Positions 25,134 through 35,209 of a stretch of 64,000 nucleotides of DNA are shown here, one piece after another. Source of the stretch: Microbacterium radiodurans (GTDB lineage Bacteria > Actinomycetota > Actinomycetes > Actinomycetales > Microbacteriaceae). Every line of letters starts with the position of its first letter. Positions within the stretch are counted from its first letter, which is position 1. The DNA lies in assembly GCF_008710705.1 (NCBI RefSeq), contig NZ_VYRZ01000003.1, positions 124,001 to 188,000 on the forward strand, in the 5' to 3' direction. Under the pieces are notes generated by a model. The model was not told where the DNA came from, did not search any database, and saw nothing but the letters and a program-made list of their open reading frames with translations. The position numbers and the translations under genes were made by a program.

Positions 25134-26485
25134 GCGGGGGTCTCCGTGTTCTGTGCGGGGGTGGTCGTTGCGGGGAGGGCGGGCTCGGCGGGGGCCGCGG
25201 CGGCTGTGGCGGCACCGGCTGCCTCGGTGCGGGCCAGTGCCGCATCGAGCTCGGCGCCGTCGATGATGTGTCCCATGCGGTCGCGCTTGGTGGCGAGGTA
25301 CTGGTGATTGTTCGCGCCGACGCCCACCAGCAGCGGCACCTGCTCGACGATGTCGAGCCCGAGATCGCGCAGCTGCGACACCTTGTCGGAGTTGTTCGTC
25401 AGCAGCCGGATGCTGTCGACGCCGAGGTCCGCGAGGATGCCGGCGGCGGCGGCGTAGTCGCGCGCATCGGCGGGGAGGCCCAAAGCGAGGTTCGCGTCGA
25501 GGGTGTCGAGCCCGCGCTCCTGGAGCTGGTAGGCCCGGAGCTTGTTGATGAGGCCGATGCCGCGACCCTCGTGGCCGCGCATGTAGATGACGATGCCGCC
25601 GTTCTCATCGATCGCATCGAGCGCCGCGTCCAGCTGCGGACCGCACTCGCACTTGAGCGAACCGAAGGCCTCGCCCGTCAGGCACTCGGAGTGGACGCGC
25701 ACGAGCGGCGCGTCGTCGCCGAGCTCGCCCGAGACGACCGCGATGTGGTCGGTGCCGGTGACGCGGTCCTTGTAGGCGCGGAAGCGGAACGACCCGTGCG
25801 AGGTGGGCACGTGCGCTTCGGCGCGGAGGCTCACCCGGCGCCGGGCCCCGCCCTCGGAGGCCGCCGCCGGTCGCGGATCGGTCTCGTCGAGGTGGGCGAT
25901 GAGCTGCTCGATCGTGATGACCGGCACACCGTCGCGCTCACCGAGCTCGAGCAGCCCGGGCAGCCGCATCATCGATCCGTCCTCGGCGACGACCTCGGCG
26001 ATCGCACCGACCGGCTCGAGGCCGGCCAGACGCATGAGCTCGACGGCCGCCTCGGTGTGACCGCTGCGCTCGCGCACACCGCCGTCGACGGCCCGCAGCG
26101 GCAGGATGTGGCCGGGACGGATGAGGCTCGTCGGGACGGCGTCGGGGTCTGCCAGCACGGTAAGCGTGCGGGCGCGATCGGCCGCGCTGATGCCGGTCGT
26201 GACGCCCGTCGACGCATCGACCGACACGGTGTACGCCGTGCCGCGCGCATCCTCGTTGGTCTCGACCATGGGGGGCAGGTCGAGGCGGTCGGCCCACTCG
26301 GCGGGCATCGGTGCGCAGATGAAGCCGCTCGAGTGACGGACGGTCCAGGCGATCCACTCGGGCGTCGCGAGGGCGGCCGAGAGGATGACGTCGCCCTCGT
26401 TCTCGCGGTGCTCGTCGTCGGCGACGAGGATCGGGCGACCGGCCCGGAGGGCGTCGAGGGCTGCGGAGATGGGGGAAAGGCTCAT
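25130..26485 (-). CDS. ribBA: bifunctional DHBP synthase / GTP cyclohydrolase II
   Basis: 451 residues. The N-terminal half (1-205) is 3,4-dihydroxy-2-butanone-4-phosphate synthase ([31 protein letters not shown]). The C-terminal half (about 225-410) is GTP cyclohydrolase II with the zinc cysteines in [18 protein letters not shown] and the [13 protein letters not shown] motif. A 35-residue Ala/Pro-rich tail follows the GCH2 domain. It supplies both starting compounds for riboflavin. It overlaps ribE and ribH by 4 nt each. Confidence 0.96.
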   Translation of the reverse strand: MSLSPISAALDALRAGRPILVADDEHRENEGDVILSAALATPEWIAWTVRHSSGFICAPMPAEWADRLDLPPMVETNEDARGTAYTVSVDASTGVTTGISAADRARTLTVLADPDAVPTSLIRPGHILPLRAVDGGVRERSGHTEAAVELMRLAGLEPVGAIAEVVAEDGSMMRLPGLLELGERDGVPVITIEQLIAHLDETDPRPAAASEGGARRRVSLRAEAHVPTSHGSFRFRAYKDRVTGTDHIAVVSGELGDDAPLVRVHSECLTGEAFGSLKCECGPQLDAALDAIDENGGIVIYMRGHEGRGIGLINKLRAYQLQERGLDTLDANLALGLPADARDYAAAAGILADLGVDSIRLLTNNSDKVSQLRDLGLDIVEQVPLLVGVGANNHQYLATKRDRMGHIIDGAELDAALARTEAAGAATAAAAPAEPALPATTTPAQNTETPA

Positions 26486-27117
26486 CGGGAGCCTCCTTCG
26501 TTCGGGAGAGGGGAGGAGAAGGCGAGCAGGCGCTGGACGTGACGGGCGAGGATGTCGGTCTCGAGGTTGACGAGATCACCCGCGGCCCGGCTGCCGAGGG
26601 TCGTCGCAGCGAGCGTCTCGGGGATGAGCGAGACCTCGAACCAGTGCTCGCCGGCATCCGCGGCACTGACGTCGCTCACGGTCAACGAGACGCCGTCGAC
26701 GCAGATCGAGCCCTTGTCGACGACGAGCGGTGCGAGGGCGGCCGGCAGCGAGATGCGCAGCACGCGCCACTGCTCGCCGGGTCGCACCTCGACCAGCACG
26801 CCGGTTCCGTCGACGTGGCCTTGGACGATGTGGCCGCCGAGGCGCGTGTGCGCGGCGAGGGCGCGCTCGAGGTTCACCGGCCGGCCGACCTCGACCCCGG
26901 CGAGGCTCGACATCTCGAGCGTCTGATGCATGACGTCGGCGGTGAACCAGTCCTCGCCCTGGTCGACGACCGTCAGGCAGACCCCGCTGACGGCGATGGA
27001 GTCGCCGTGTCCGGCGTCCGAGACGGCGCGCGGCGCCCGGACGGTCAGGCGCACGCCGTCGCCCGACGGCTGAACGGCGGTGACCTCGCCGAGCTCTTCG
27101 ATGATTCCGGTGAACAT
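26482..27117 (-). CDS. ribE: riboflavin synthase alpha chain
   Basis: 211 residues with the two internally repeated lumazine-binding domains. The N-terminal MFTGIIEELGEV signature and GVCLTV are in the first repeat, GGHIVQGHVDGTG joins them, and GVSLTV is in the second. It dismutates two lumazines into riboflavin. The start codon shares one base with the ribD stop (TGATG). Confidence 0.95.
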   Translation of the reverse strand: MFTGIIEELGEVTAVQPSGDGVRLTVRAPRAVSDAGHGDSIAVSGVCLTVVDQGEDWFTADVMHQTLEMSSLAGVEVGRPVNLERALAAHTRLGGHIVQGHVDGTGVLVEVRPGEQWRVLRISLPAALAPLVVDKGSICVDGVSLTVSDVSAADAGEHWFEVSLIPETLAATTLGSRAAGDLVNLETDILARHVQRLLAFSSPLPNEGGSR

Positions 27118-28190
27118 CAGGCGTTCCCTTCTGCGGGTGGTGCGGGCTCGGCGACCACGAGGATGTCGTCGCCGAGCCGGTCGATCGAGGTGACGCGGAG
27201 GCGGTGCTGCGCGGCGATGGTGTCGACGCCGATGAAGCGGACGGCCGTGCGATCGGCGCCGCCGGTTCCGGATCCGATCAGCGTCGGTGCGATGTACACG
27301 AGCACCTCGTCGGCGAGGCCGGCGCGGAGGAACGCGCTCGCGATGGTCGGTCCGCCCTCGACGAAGACCCGCTGTACGCCGAGATCCCGCAGCTCGTCCA
27401 TGAGCGACGGCGCGTTCTCGCTCTCGCCGCCGAGGTTCTCGCCGTCGCGGTGGAGCAGGGCGAGCGGATGCCGGTGCACGAGCGCATCGCCCGGAACGGC
27501 GCGCTGGCCGAGCACCACCGGCATCGGCTGCCGCTCGTAGAGCGACCCGTCGTCGCGGCGGGCGGTCAGGGCGGGATCGTCGGCGAGCAGGGTTCCCGTG
27601 CCGACCACGATCGCGTCCGCCTCGCTCCGACGGCGGTGGACGTCGGCGCGCGCCGCCGGGCCGGTGATCCACTTGCTCGTGCCGTCGGCGGCGGCGGCGC
27701 GACCGTCGAGGGACTGCGCCCACTTGACCGTGACGAGCGGCCGCCCGAGGCGCTGCACGGCGAGCCAGTCGGCGATGAGCGCGCGAGCCCGGTCCACCTC
27801 GACGCCCGCGACGACGTCGACACCGGCGGCGCGCAGGCGCTCGGCTCCGCCGGCGGACGCGTCGCCCGGGTCGGAGACCGCGTACACGACGCGGGCGATG
27901 CCCGCTTCGAGCAGCGCGACCGCGCAGGGTCCGGTGCGCCCGGTGTGGTTGCAGGGCTCGAGCGTCACGACGGCCGTCGCGCCGCGCGCGGCGCCGGGCG
28001 CGAGCTGCGACAGCGCGTCGACCTCGGCGTGCGCGGTTCCGGCGCCGCGGTGCCACCCGTCGGCGAGGATTTCACCGGCCGGGCCGAGGATGACGGCGCC
28101 GACCTGGGGGTTCAGGCCCCGCGGACCGCGCGTGGCGAGCTCGAGGGCGCGGCGCATCGCCGCGTGTTCCCGATCGGTGGCGCCCGGCAT
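27117..28190 (-). CDS. ribD: bifunctional pyrimidine deaminase/reductase
   Basis: 357 residues. The deaminase domain (about 1-145) has the zinc site HAEVDAL and PCNHTGRTGPC. The reductase domain follows (VKWAQSLDGRAAA, EGGPTIASAFL). It performs steps 2 and 3 of riboflavin synthesis. The ATG at 28190 is preceded by AGAAGGA; longer in-frame extensions would run into the riboswitch and are rejected. It is the first gene of the ribD-ribE-ribBA-ribH operon. Confidence 0.95.
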   Translation of the reverse strand: MPGATDREHAAMRRALELATRGPRGLNPQVGAVILGPAGEILADGWHRGAGTAHAEVDALSQLAPGAARGATAVVTLEPCNHTGRTGPCAVALLEAGIARVVYAVSDPGDASAGGAERLRAAGVDVVAGVEVDRARALIADWLAVQRLGRPLVTVKWAQSLDGRAAAADGTSKWITGPAARADVHRRRSEADAIVVGTGTLLADDPALTARRDDGSLYERQPMPVVLGQRAVPGDALVHRHPLALLHRDGENLGGESENAPSLMDELRDLGVQRVFVEGGPTIASAFLRAGLADEVLVYIAPTLIGSGTGGADRTAVRFIGVDTIAAQHRLRVTSIDRLGDDILVVAEPAPPAEGNA

Positions 28191-28250
28191 CCGTGGTCCT
28201 TCTGTCAGGCTCCGGGGACGCGAACGGGCGCGCGCAGCGCGAACGCTGCC

Positions 28251-28393
28251 CGTGCTTCCTTCCATCCGGACTCGCGACTCGCGTCGCATCACCGTCGGTC
28301 CCGGAATTCCACCGGATCAACCCCGAAGCCCGAAGGCCGCGGGGGTCGCGGACTCTCACCGCCGGTTCGGATTCCCACCGACCCCGGAGCACG
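28251..28393 (-). promoter_or_regulatory. FMN riboswitch (RFN element) upstream of ribD
   Basis: Read on the minus strand, the conserved RFN blocks appear in order: CTCCGGGGTCGGTG, GAACCGGCGGT, GAGAGTCCGCGA, GGTGGAATTCCGG, ACCGACGGTGA and GTCCGGATGG. P1 closes with CGTGCT (28393-28388) pairing AGCACG (28256-28251). Downstream, a hairpin (28249-28234, GCAGCG/CGCTGC) follows P1 directly and may be the expression platform, sitting between the aptamer and the ribD ribosome-binding site. FMN binding should lower expression of all four rib genes. Confidence 0.95.
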
Positions 28394-28595
28394 TTTGATA
28401 CTCCGATGGTAGTGAACGCGGACGCGACCGCGGCATTCCCGTCGGACCGGACGCCGAATGCGACGCCGGATGACGCGTCGGCCGAGGGTGGTCGGCGCAG
28501 GCGGATCGCCGCGGATCCGCCTCTGGACACGAGATGATTCACATGCAAAACTACCCGCGAGCTCGACATCGACGTCGAGCGAGAAGGAGACGCAC

Positions 28596-29846
28596 GTGCG
28601 CATCGCCATCCTCGGAGGCGGCATCGGCGGCCTCGCCGCAGCCCTCAGCCTCCACGCAGCCGGATTCCACGACATCACCGTCTACGAACGGACCCCGCAG
28701 ATCCGGGGCCTGGGCGTCGGCATCAACCTGCTCCCGCACGCCCTGCGCGAACTCACCGAGCTCGGGCTGGCCGATCGCATCGAGCGGATCGGCGTCGCCC
28801 CGCGAACGCTGTCGTACTACACCCGGCGCGGGCAGCGGATCTGGACCGAGCCGCGCGGAATCGGCGCGGGGTACGACTGGCCCCAGGTGTCGGTGCATCG
28901 GGGCCGATTGCAGCTCGAGCTACTGGCCGCGGTCCGCGAGCGGCTGGGCGACGTCGTCCGGCTCGACCACCAGCTCGTCGGTCTCCGGTCGGCGGGTGAC
29001 GTCGAGAAGCTGCAGCTCGTGACCGCGGGAGGCCCGGTGGAGGTCGACGCCGACGTCGTCATCGGTGCCGACGGCATCCATTCGACGCTCCGGAGGATCC
29101 TGCACCCGGGTCAGCCGGGGCCGCAGTGGTCGGGGCTCACCCTCTGGCGCGGGACCGCGCGTGTGAAGCCGTTCCTCGACCGCTCGACGATGATCATGGC
29201 GGGCGACGGCGAGAAGCGGTTCGTCGCGTACCCGATCTCGCCGCCCGACGAGAGCGGCCGGGTCGTGCTCAACTTCATCGCCGAGCAGCGCGCCGCGGGG
29301 CAGCCGGGCGTCGACTGGAACCGTTCCGTCCCGCGCGAGCCGATCGTCGAGCTGTTCCGCGACTGGACGTTCGACTGGATCGACGTCCCCGGCATCATCG
29401 CGGCATCCGATGAGCTGCTGGAGTACCCGATGGTCGACCTGGACCCGGTCGATCGCTGGTCGTTCGGACGCGCGACACTCCTCGGCGACGCCGCGCACGC
29501 GATGTATCCGAACGGGTCGAACGGCGCCTCGCAGGCCATCATCGACGGACGCGTCCTCGCCTTCCACCTCGCGACCGAGGCTGATCCGGTGGCCGCGCTC
29601 GCCCGCTACGACGAGGAGCGGCGCCCCGCGATGGCGGCGCTGCTCCACGGCAACCGGGGCGGCGGCCCCGAGCGCGTCATGCAGCTCGCCTACGAGCGCG
29701 CGCCCGAGGGATTCGATCGCATCGAGGACGTCATCCCGCACGACGAGCTCGTCGAGGCGGCGACCTCGTTCAAGCGCGCGGCGGGCTTCGAGCCGTCGCA
29801 GCTGAGCGCGCGCGAGTCGTACAGCGTCCGGGTCGGGGCGCGATGA
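28596..29846 (+). CDS. FAD-dependent aromatic monooxygenase (PhzS/salicylate-hydroxylase type)
   Basis: 416 residues of the class-A flavoprotein monooxygenases. GGGIGGLAAALSLHAAG binds the FAD ADP moiety, GADGIHSTLRR is the DG motif, and LLGDAAHAMYPNGSNGASQA is the GD motif. The wording around residues 30-50 (LGVGINLLPHALRELTELGL) and the MYPNGSNGASQAIIDG segment closely resemble PhzS-like enzymes from memory. The GTG at 28596 is preceded by GAGAAGGAG. It overlaps the MarR gene by 4 nt. It probably hydroxylates an aromatic acid or phenazine-like compound; the substrate is unknown and no phenazine genes are present. Confidence 0.88.
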   Translation: MRIAILGGGIGGLAAALSLHAAGFHDITVYERTPQIRGLGVGINLLPHALRELTELGLADRIERIGVAPRTLSYYTRRGQRIWTEPRGIGAGYDWPQVSVHRGRLQLELLAAVRERLGDVVRLDHQLVGLRSAGDVEKLQLVTAGGPVEVDADVVIGADGIHSTLRRILHPGQPGPQWSGLTLWRGTARVKPFLDRSTMIMAGDGEKRFVAYPISPPDESGRVVLNFIAEQRAAGQPGVDWNRSVPREPIVELFRDWTFDWIDVPGIIAASDELLEYPMVDLDPVDRWSFGRATLLGDAAHAMYPNGSNGASQAIIDGRVLAFHLATEADPVAALARYDEERRPAMAALLHGNRGGGPERVMQLAYERAPEGFDRIEDVIPHDELVEAATSFKRAAGFEPSQLSARESYSVRVGAR

Positions 29847-30334
29847 GCCTCGACGTCGTCCGCCTCGCAGCGGTGCTCTCACCGCTGCGACGCACCCTTC
29901 GCGCCGCGGCAGCCGCCCGCGAGCAGCTCCCCGACATCCCCGACGCCCAGGTCGAGATCATTCGCGCGCTGCCGGCCGGCACGACCGCTGCGCCCGGCGA
30001 GCTCGCGGCATCGCTGGGCCTCGGCCGCTCGACGATCAGCAACCTCCTCGCGCAGATGGAACGCCGCGGCCTGATCTCGCGCGAGACGCGCTCCGACGAC
30101 CGACGACGGGTCGACGTCGCGGCGTCGCGAGACGCGCTGGGGTACTTCGCCCGGTTCGACGAGGCGTCGGGCGCGATCATGACGGAGGCGGCCGAGATGC
30201 TGTCGGGCGATGATCTGAAGGCGCTGGAGCGGGCACTGCCGGCGCTCGAGCGGTTGCGCGATGTGCTCGTCGAGCTGCGGCGCGACGACCAGGCGGCAGA
30301 GATGCTCGTCGAGCAGGAACGGCGGGCCGGATGA
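29843..30334 (+). CDS. MarR-family transcriptional regulator
   Basis: 163 residues. The winged HTH is at about 50-110 with ELAASLGLGRSTISNLLAQMERRGLISRETRSDDRRR, the MarR recognition helix and wing. The N- and C-terminal helices form the dimer interface. It sits between the monooxygenase and DUF3237 genes with 4-nt overlaps at both ends, so it probably senses the substrate of that pathway and autoregulates the operon. Confidence 0.9.
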   Translation: MSLDVVRLAAVLSPLRRTLRAAAAAREQLPDIPDAQVEIIRALPAGTTAAPGELAASLGLGRSTISNLLAQMERRGLISRETRSDDRRRVDVAASRDALGYFARFDEASGAIMTEAAEMLSGDDLKALERALPALERLRDVLVELRRDDQAAEMLVEQERRAG

Positions 30335-30798
30335 TGGTGCGTCCGACGACCCCGGGGCTCGAGCCCGCCTTCGAGGTGCGCGTCGACCTCGGGCCGCCCG
30401 ACGATTACGGCACCACCCGCGTGGGCCACCGGCGCGTCGTCCCCATCGTCGGGGGAGCGGTCAGCGGCGGCCTGGACGCCGAGATCGTGCCGGGCGGCGC
30501 GGATTGGCAGATCCTGCGCGACGACGGCGCCATCGAGATCGACTGCCGCTACAGCGCGCGCACAGCGGCGGGCGAGCTGCTGTACCTCCAGGTCTCCGGC
30601 GTCCGCAGCGGTGACCCCGCGGTGCTCGACGCGCTGCTGCGCGGTGAGCCGGTGGATCCGGGCGATTACTACTTCCGCACGGCGATCCGCATCGAGACCT
30701 CGGCGCCGCGCTGGGCGGAGCTCCAGCGGTCCGTGTACGTCGCCTCCGCCGTGCGCGAGGCGAACACGGTCCGCTTCACCGCCTACCGCGTGAGCTGA
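30331..30798 (+). CDS. DUF3237 domain protein
   Basis: 155 residues of the DUF3237 beta-barrel family. The conserved pieces are VVPIVGGAVSG near the N-terminus, the DWQILRDDGAIEIDCRYSART strand pair, and YYFRTAIRIETSAPRWAEL near the C-terminus. The family is often found beside flavin monooxygenases and aromatic-degradation genes, but its biochemical role is not established. Two adjacent ATGs (30331, 30334) are possible starts. It is the last gene of the monooxygenase-MarR operon. Confidence 0.82.
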   Translation: MMVRPTTPGLEPAFEVRVDLGPPDDYGTTRVGHRRVVPIVGGAVSGGLDAEIVPGGADWQILRDDGAIEIDCRYSARTAAGELLYLQVSGVRSGDPAVLDALLRGEPVDPGDYYFRTAIRIETSAPRWAELQRSVYVASAVREANTVRFTAYRVS

Positions 30799-30817
30799 GT
30801 CTCAGGCCGATCCTACC

Positions 30818-30877
30818 GGGCGCAGTTCCAGGCGCGAGGCGCGGCGATGTCCGCGCCCGACGTCACGAACTGCGCCC
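30818..30877. repeat. family E intergenic inverted repeat (single copy here)
   Basis: GGGCGCAGTTC (30818-30828) and its exact complement GAACTGCGCCC (30867-30877) lie 38 bp apart, with an inner GGCGCG/CGCGCC pair. It has the same size and layout as families A-D but a different sequence. It lies between the DUF3237 gene and glpD. Confidence 0.55.
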
Positions 30878-30961
30878 CACAGGCCGTTTCCACACGTCGC
30901 CCCGGCCCCGTCGCCGGTGTCGGTTGAGATGATGGAAACCACGTTCGCCGAAAGGAACCCC

Positions 30962-32689
30962 ATGCCCGAGCCGACGTCGCCGATCGACTCCCTCCGCGAG
31001 CGCCCGAACGCGGATGTCCTCATCATCGGAGGAGGGATCAACGGTCTCGCCGCCTTCCGCGACCTCGCGCTGCAGGGCGTCGACGTGGCGCTCGTCGAAC
31101 GCGGGGACTTCATCAGCGGCGCGTCCGCGGCGTCCTCGCACATGATCCACGGCGGCATCCGGTACCTCGAGAACGGCGAGTTCCGCCTCGTGCACGAGGC
31201 GGTCACCGAGCGGAACGCCCTCCTGCTCTCGGCCCCCCACTACGTCCGGCCGCTGCGCACCACCATCCCGATCGGGTCCACCTTCTCGGGCCTGTTCACG
31301 GCCCCGCTGCGCTTCCTCCGCCACGGCGCGGGGCCGCGCCGGCCGCGCGGCGCGCTGCTGATCAAGATCGGCCTCGTCATCTACGACTCGTTCTCGCGCG
31401 GCGGCGGCCGCGTGCCGCGACACAGCTTCCACGGGCGCCGGCGCTCGCTCGCCGAGATCCCCGAGCTGCACCCCGACACCGCCTACACCGCGACCTACTG
31501 GGACGCCTCGCTGCACGACCCGGAGCGGCTCGCCATCGACGTGCTGCGCGACGGCCGCGCGGCCGGCGGCGACCGGGCGCGCGCGGCCAATCACGTCGCA
31601 GCCGTGGCGACCCGCGACGGTCGCATCGTGCTGCGCGACGAGAGCGGCGCCGAGTCGACCTTCACCGCGCCGGTCGTCATCAACGCCACCGGCCCGTGGA
31701 CGGATCTCACGAACGACGCACTGGGGACCCCGACCCGGTTCATGGGCGGCACGAAGGGCTCGCATATCGTCCTCGAGCACCCGCGCCTGCTCGAGGCGAC
31801 CGCCGGTCGCGAGCTGTTCTTCGAGAACAACGACGGTCGCATCGTCCTCATCTATCCGCTCAAGGGCCGCGTGCTCGTGGGGACGACCGACCTCGAGCAC
31901 GACATGGCCGACCCGATGGTGTGCACCGAGGACGAGGTCGACTACTTCATCGACCTCATCGGCCAGGTGCTTCCCGGCATCCCCGTCGACCGGTCGCAGA
32001 TCGTCTACCGCTTCTCGGGTGTGCGCCCGCTCCCGGGCCACGACGGACTCGCACCGGGCTTCGTCTCGCGCGACTACCGCATCGAAGCTGCGACTCTCGG
32101 CAGCGGAGAGACGACCAGCACGCTCCTCAGCCTCGTCGGCGGCAAGTGGACGACCTTCCGCGCGTCGGGCGAGGCGCTCGCCGACCGCGCGCTCGAGATC
32201 ATCGGGATGCCGCGCCGCACCTCCACCAAGGGGCGCGCCATCGGCGGCGGCGCCGGCTTCCCGACCACCGAGGCCGCGCACCGTCGCTGGGTCGACACCC
32301 ACGCCGGGACGGTCGCGCCCGAGCGCGTCGCCGAGCTGCTCGATCGCTACGGCACCGTCGCGGCCGACCTGGTCGCGGCGATCGCCGCCGACGCCGAGGA
32401 CGCCCCGCTCGTCCACGCCCCGCGCTACAGCACGGCCGAGCTCCGGCACCTCGCCCGCACCGAGGACGTCCACCACCTCGACGACCTGCTCATGCGCCGC
32501 ACGAGCATCGCGTTCACCGGCGGCGCCACGAGCGACGCCGTCCGCGAGATCGCCGAGGCCGTCGCCCCGGTGCTCGGGTGGGATGCCGCTGCGATCGAGC
32601 GCGAGGTGCGGCTCGCCGAGCAGCGCGTGCACGCCGCCGATCCCTCGTGGGAGGATGCGTCGACGCATCTCGAAGAGGAGGTCGTGTGA
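30962..32689 (+). CDS. glpD: aerobic glycerol-3-phosphate dehydrogenase
   Basis: 575 residues. FAD site [19 protein letters not shown] at about 20-38, active-site region [30 protein letters not shown] and the C-terminal DAO_C domain are all present. It is a membrane-associated flavoenzyme passing electrons from glycerol-3-phosphate to quinone. GAAAGGA precedes the ATG. Its stop overlaps the glpK GTG, so glycerol kinase is made from the same mRNA. No glpF or glpR is in the window. Confidence 0.94.
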   Translation: MPEPTSPIDSLRERPNADVLIIGGGINGLAAFRDLALQGVDVALVERGDFISGASAASSHMIHGGIRYLENGEFRLVHEAVTERNALLLSAPHYVRPLRTTIPIGSTFSGLFTAPLRFLRHGAGPRRPRGALLIKIGLVIYDSFSRGGGRVPRHSFHGRRRSLAEIPELHPDTAYTATYWDASLHDPERLAIDVLRDGRAAGGDRARAANHVAAVATRDGRIVLRDESGAESTFTAPVVINATGPWTDLTNDALGTPTRFMGGTKGSHIVLEHPRLLEATAGRELFFENNDGRIVLIYPLKGRVLVGTTDLEHDMADPMVCTEDEVDYFIDLIGQVLPGIPVDRSQIVYRFSGVRPLPGHDGLAPGFVSRDYRIEAATLGSGETTSTLLSLVGGKWTTFRASGEALADRALEIIGMPRRTSTKGRAIGGGAGFPTTEAAHRRWVDTHAGTVAPERVAELLDRYGTVAADLVAAIAADAEDAPLVHAPRYSTAELRHLARTEDVHHLDDLLMRRTSIAFTGGATSDAVREIAEAVAPVLGWDAAAIEREVRLAEQRVHAADPSWEDASTHLEEEVV

Positions 32690-34224
32690 CCCACATCCTC
32701 GCGATCGACCAGGGGACCACCTCCACGCGGGCGATCGTCTTCGACGAGACCGCACGGATCGTCACGACCGCTCAGCGCGAGCACGAGCAGATCTTCCCGC
32801 GAGCGGGACGCGTCGAGCACGATCCGGTCGAGATCTGGACCAACACCCAGTGGGTCGTCGCGACGGCCCTCAGCCGCGCGGGAATCGGCTCCGACGATCT
32901 CGCCGGGGTCGGCGTGACGAACCAGCGCGAGACGGTCGTCGTCTGGGACCGCCGTACCGGGCGCCCGATCCACAACGCGATCGTCTGGCAGGACACCCGC
33001 ACCCAGCCGGCACTCGACCGCATGATCGCCGAGCACCCCGACGGTGCGTTCCGGTTCGCCGAGGCGACCGGGCTGCCGCTGGCGAGCTATTTCTCCGCCT
33101 CGAAGATCGCCTGGATCCTCGACCACGTCGACGGTGCCCGTGCGCGCGCCGAGGCCGGCGACCTGCTGTTCGGCACCCCCGACACCTGGGTGGTCTGGAA
33201 CCTCACCGGGGGAGTGCGCGGCGGCATCCACGTCACCGACGTCACGAACGCCAGCCGGACGCTGCTCATGGAGCTGACCACCCTCGACTGGTCGGACGAC
33301 CTGCTCGCGCACTGGCGCATCCCGCGATCGATGATGCCCGAGATCCGCTCGTCGTCGGAGGTCCTCGGCGACGTCGACGTTCCGGAGGTGCTGCGGGGCG
33401 TTCCGATCGCCGGCATCCTCGGCGACCAGCAGGCGGCGACGTTCGGCCAGGCGGCGTTCGACGCCGGGGAGTCGAAGAACACCTACGGCACCGGCAACTT
33501 CCTGCTGCTGAACACCGGCACCGAGATCGTCCGTTCGGACGCGGGACTCATCACGACCGTCGCCTACCGGTGCGGTGACGAGCCGGCGCGCTACGCGCTC
33601 GAGGGGTCGATCGCCGTCACCGGCTCGCTCGTGCAGTGGCTGCGCGACAACCTCGGGATCATCCAGCGCTCCGAAGACGTCGAAACACTTGCGGCGACGG
33701 TCGACGACAACGGCGGCGCGTACTTCGTGCCGGCGTTCTCGGGACTGTTCGCGCCCTACTGGCGGCCCGACGCGCGCGGTGCGCTGCTCGGCCTCACCCG
33801 GTACGTGACGAAGGCCCACATCGCGCGAGCCGCCCTCGAGGCGACGGCGTTCCAGACGCGCGACGTGCTCGACGCGGCACTCGGCGACAGCGGCCGGTGT
33901 ATCGACGAGCTCCGGGTCGACGGCGGGATGACGCGCAACGACTTCCTCATGCAGTTCCAGGCGGACGTGCTGGGCCTGCCTGTGGTGCGTCCGAAGGTCG
34001 TCGAGACGACGGCGCTCGGTGCCGCCTACGCCGCGGGCCTCGCGACCGGCGTGTGGTCGAGTCGCGACGAGCTGCGACGGTACTGGCAGGAGGATCGCCG
34101 ATTCGAGCCGCGGATGGATTCCGACGAGCGCGGACGCCGCTACCGCCTGTGGCAGAAGGCCGTGTCGAAGTCGCTCGACTGGGTCGACGACGACGCCCGC
34201 ACCCTCATGGACACCCTGGACTGA
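32686..34224 (+). CDS. glpK: glycerol kinase
   Basis: 512 residues of the FGGY sugar-kinase family. The N-terminal [14 protein letters not shown] phosphate loop, [16 protein letters not shown], the substrate-contacting WQDTRT, and the second phosphate region [23 protein letters not shown] are visible. It starts with a GTG inside the glpD stop (GTGA overlap). It phosphorylates imported glycerol for GlpD. Confidence 0.96.
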   Translation: MTHILAIDQGTTSTRAIVFDETARIVTTAQREHEQIFPRAGRVEHDPVEIWTNTQWVVATALSRAGIGSDDLAGVGVTNQRETVVVWDRRTGRPIHNAIVWQDTRTQPALDRMIAEHPDGAFRFAEATGLPLASYFSASKIAWILDHVDGARARAEAGDLLFGTPDTWVVWNLTGGVRGGIHVTDVTNASRTLLMELTTLDWSDDLLAHWRIPRSMMPEIRSSSEVLGDVDVPEVLRGVPIAGILGDQQAATFGQAAFDAGESKNTYGTGNFLLLNTGTEIVRSDAGLITTVAYRCGDEPARYALEGSIAVTGSLVQWLRDNLGIIQRSEDVETLAATVDDNGGAYFVPAFSGLFAPYWRPDARGALLGLTRYVTKAHIARAALEATAFQTRDVLDAALGDSGRCIDELRVDGGMTRNDFLMQFQADVLGLPVVRPKVVETTALGAAYAAGLATGVWSSRDELRRYWQEDRRFEPRMDSDERGRRYRLWQKAVSKSLDWVDDDARTLMDTLD

Positions 34225-34255
34225 GGCTGCTGCGCGCTGCTCCTCGCGCGCGCCG

Positions 34256-35131
34256 TCACTTCAGCAGCCGCGAGAGCCGGCGGTCGGCGAGCAGCTTGCC
34301 GCCGGTCTGGCACGTCGGGCAGTATTCGAGGCTGTTGTCGGCGAAGAAGACGCTGCGCACCTCATCGCCGCACACCGGGCAGGTCTCGCCGCGGCGCCCG
34401 TGCACGCGCATCCCGCGGCGTTTGGCGTCCTTGAGATCGGCGGGAGGTCTGCCGGATGCCGCAGCGACCGCCTCGGCGAGGGTGTCGGACATCGCCGCGA
34501 AGAGCCGGTCGATCTCGGCGTCGTCGAGCGTCGCGGCCAGAGCGTACGGCGACATCTTCGCCGCGTGGAGGATCTCGTCCGAGTAGGCGTTGCCGATGCC
34601 CGCGATGATCGACTGATCGCGCAGGACGCCCTTGATCTGGGTGCGGCGTCCGGCGAGCAGACCCGCGAAGGCGTCGCGATCGACGGCCGGATCGAGCGGA
34701 TCCGGGCCGAGACGGGCGATGCCGGGCACCTCCGCGGGGTCGCGCACGACGGAGATGGCGAGCGACTTCTTCGTGCCCGCCTCGGTGAGATCGAATCCCG
34801 ACCCGTCGTCGAAGCCGATGCGGAGCGCGATCGGGGTCTTGCCGGGGCGGATGACGGTGGCAGGTAGGGCCTCGTACCAGCGGAGCCACCCGGCTTTCGC
34901 CAGATGGAAGACGAGGTGGATGCCGGCATCCGTCGTCAGGTCGACGAATTTGCCGTGGCGGGCGGCTCCGGTGACGGTCGTGCCGACGAGCGCATCGATC
35001 GGCGGGTCGTAGGTCTTCAGGGCGGCGATGTTGGCGACGCGGGCCGTGGTGATGGAGCGTCCGACCAGGCGGCCGCCCTCGCGTGCGCCGAGGTAGTCGA
35101 CGAGTCCCTGCACTTCCGGCATCTCGGGCAT
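34256..35131 (-). CDS. Fpg/Nei family DNA glycosylase
   Basis: 291 residues. The processed N-terminus would be Pro2-Glu3 (MPEMPEV), the catalytic pair of this family. The H2TH region has AGIGNAYSDEILHAAKMSP, and the C-terminal zinc finger is CPVCG...CPTCQTGGK. It excises oxidised bases with AP-lyase activity. Fpg versus Nei cannot be settled; the divergent middle of the protein (KTYDPPIDALVG) suggests an actinobacterial Fpg/Nei paralogue rather than the canonical MutM. Confidence 0.9.
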   Translation of the reverse strand: MPEMPEVQGLVDYLGAREGGRLVGRSITTARVANIAALKTYDPPIDALVGTTVTGAARHGKFVDLTTDAGIHLVFHLAKAGWLRWYEALPATVIRPGKTPIALRIGFDDGSGFDLTEAGTKKSLAISVVRDPAEVPGIARLGPDPLDPAVDRDAFAGLLAGRRTQIKGVLRDQSIIAGIGNAYSDEILHAAKMSPYALAATLDDAEIDRLFAAMSDTLAEAVAAASGRPPADLKDAKRRGMRVHGRRGETCPVCGDEVRSVFFADNSLEYCPTCQTGGKLLADRRLSRLLK

Positions 35132-35209
35132 GCGGTCATCCTGCCACGCGGCTCCGACGCGTCGGCAGGGGTTGCGCGGCTCGGGCCGGACCCCTCGCCG
35201 GGAGCCGGC

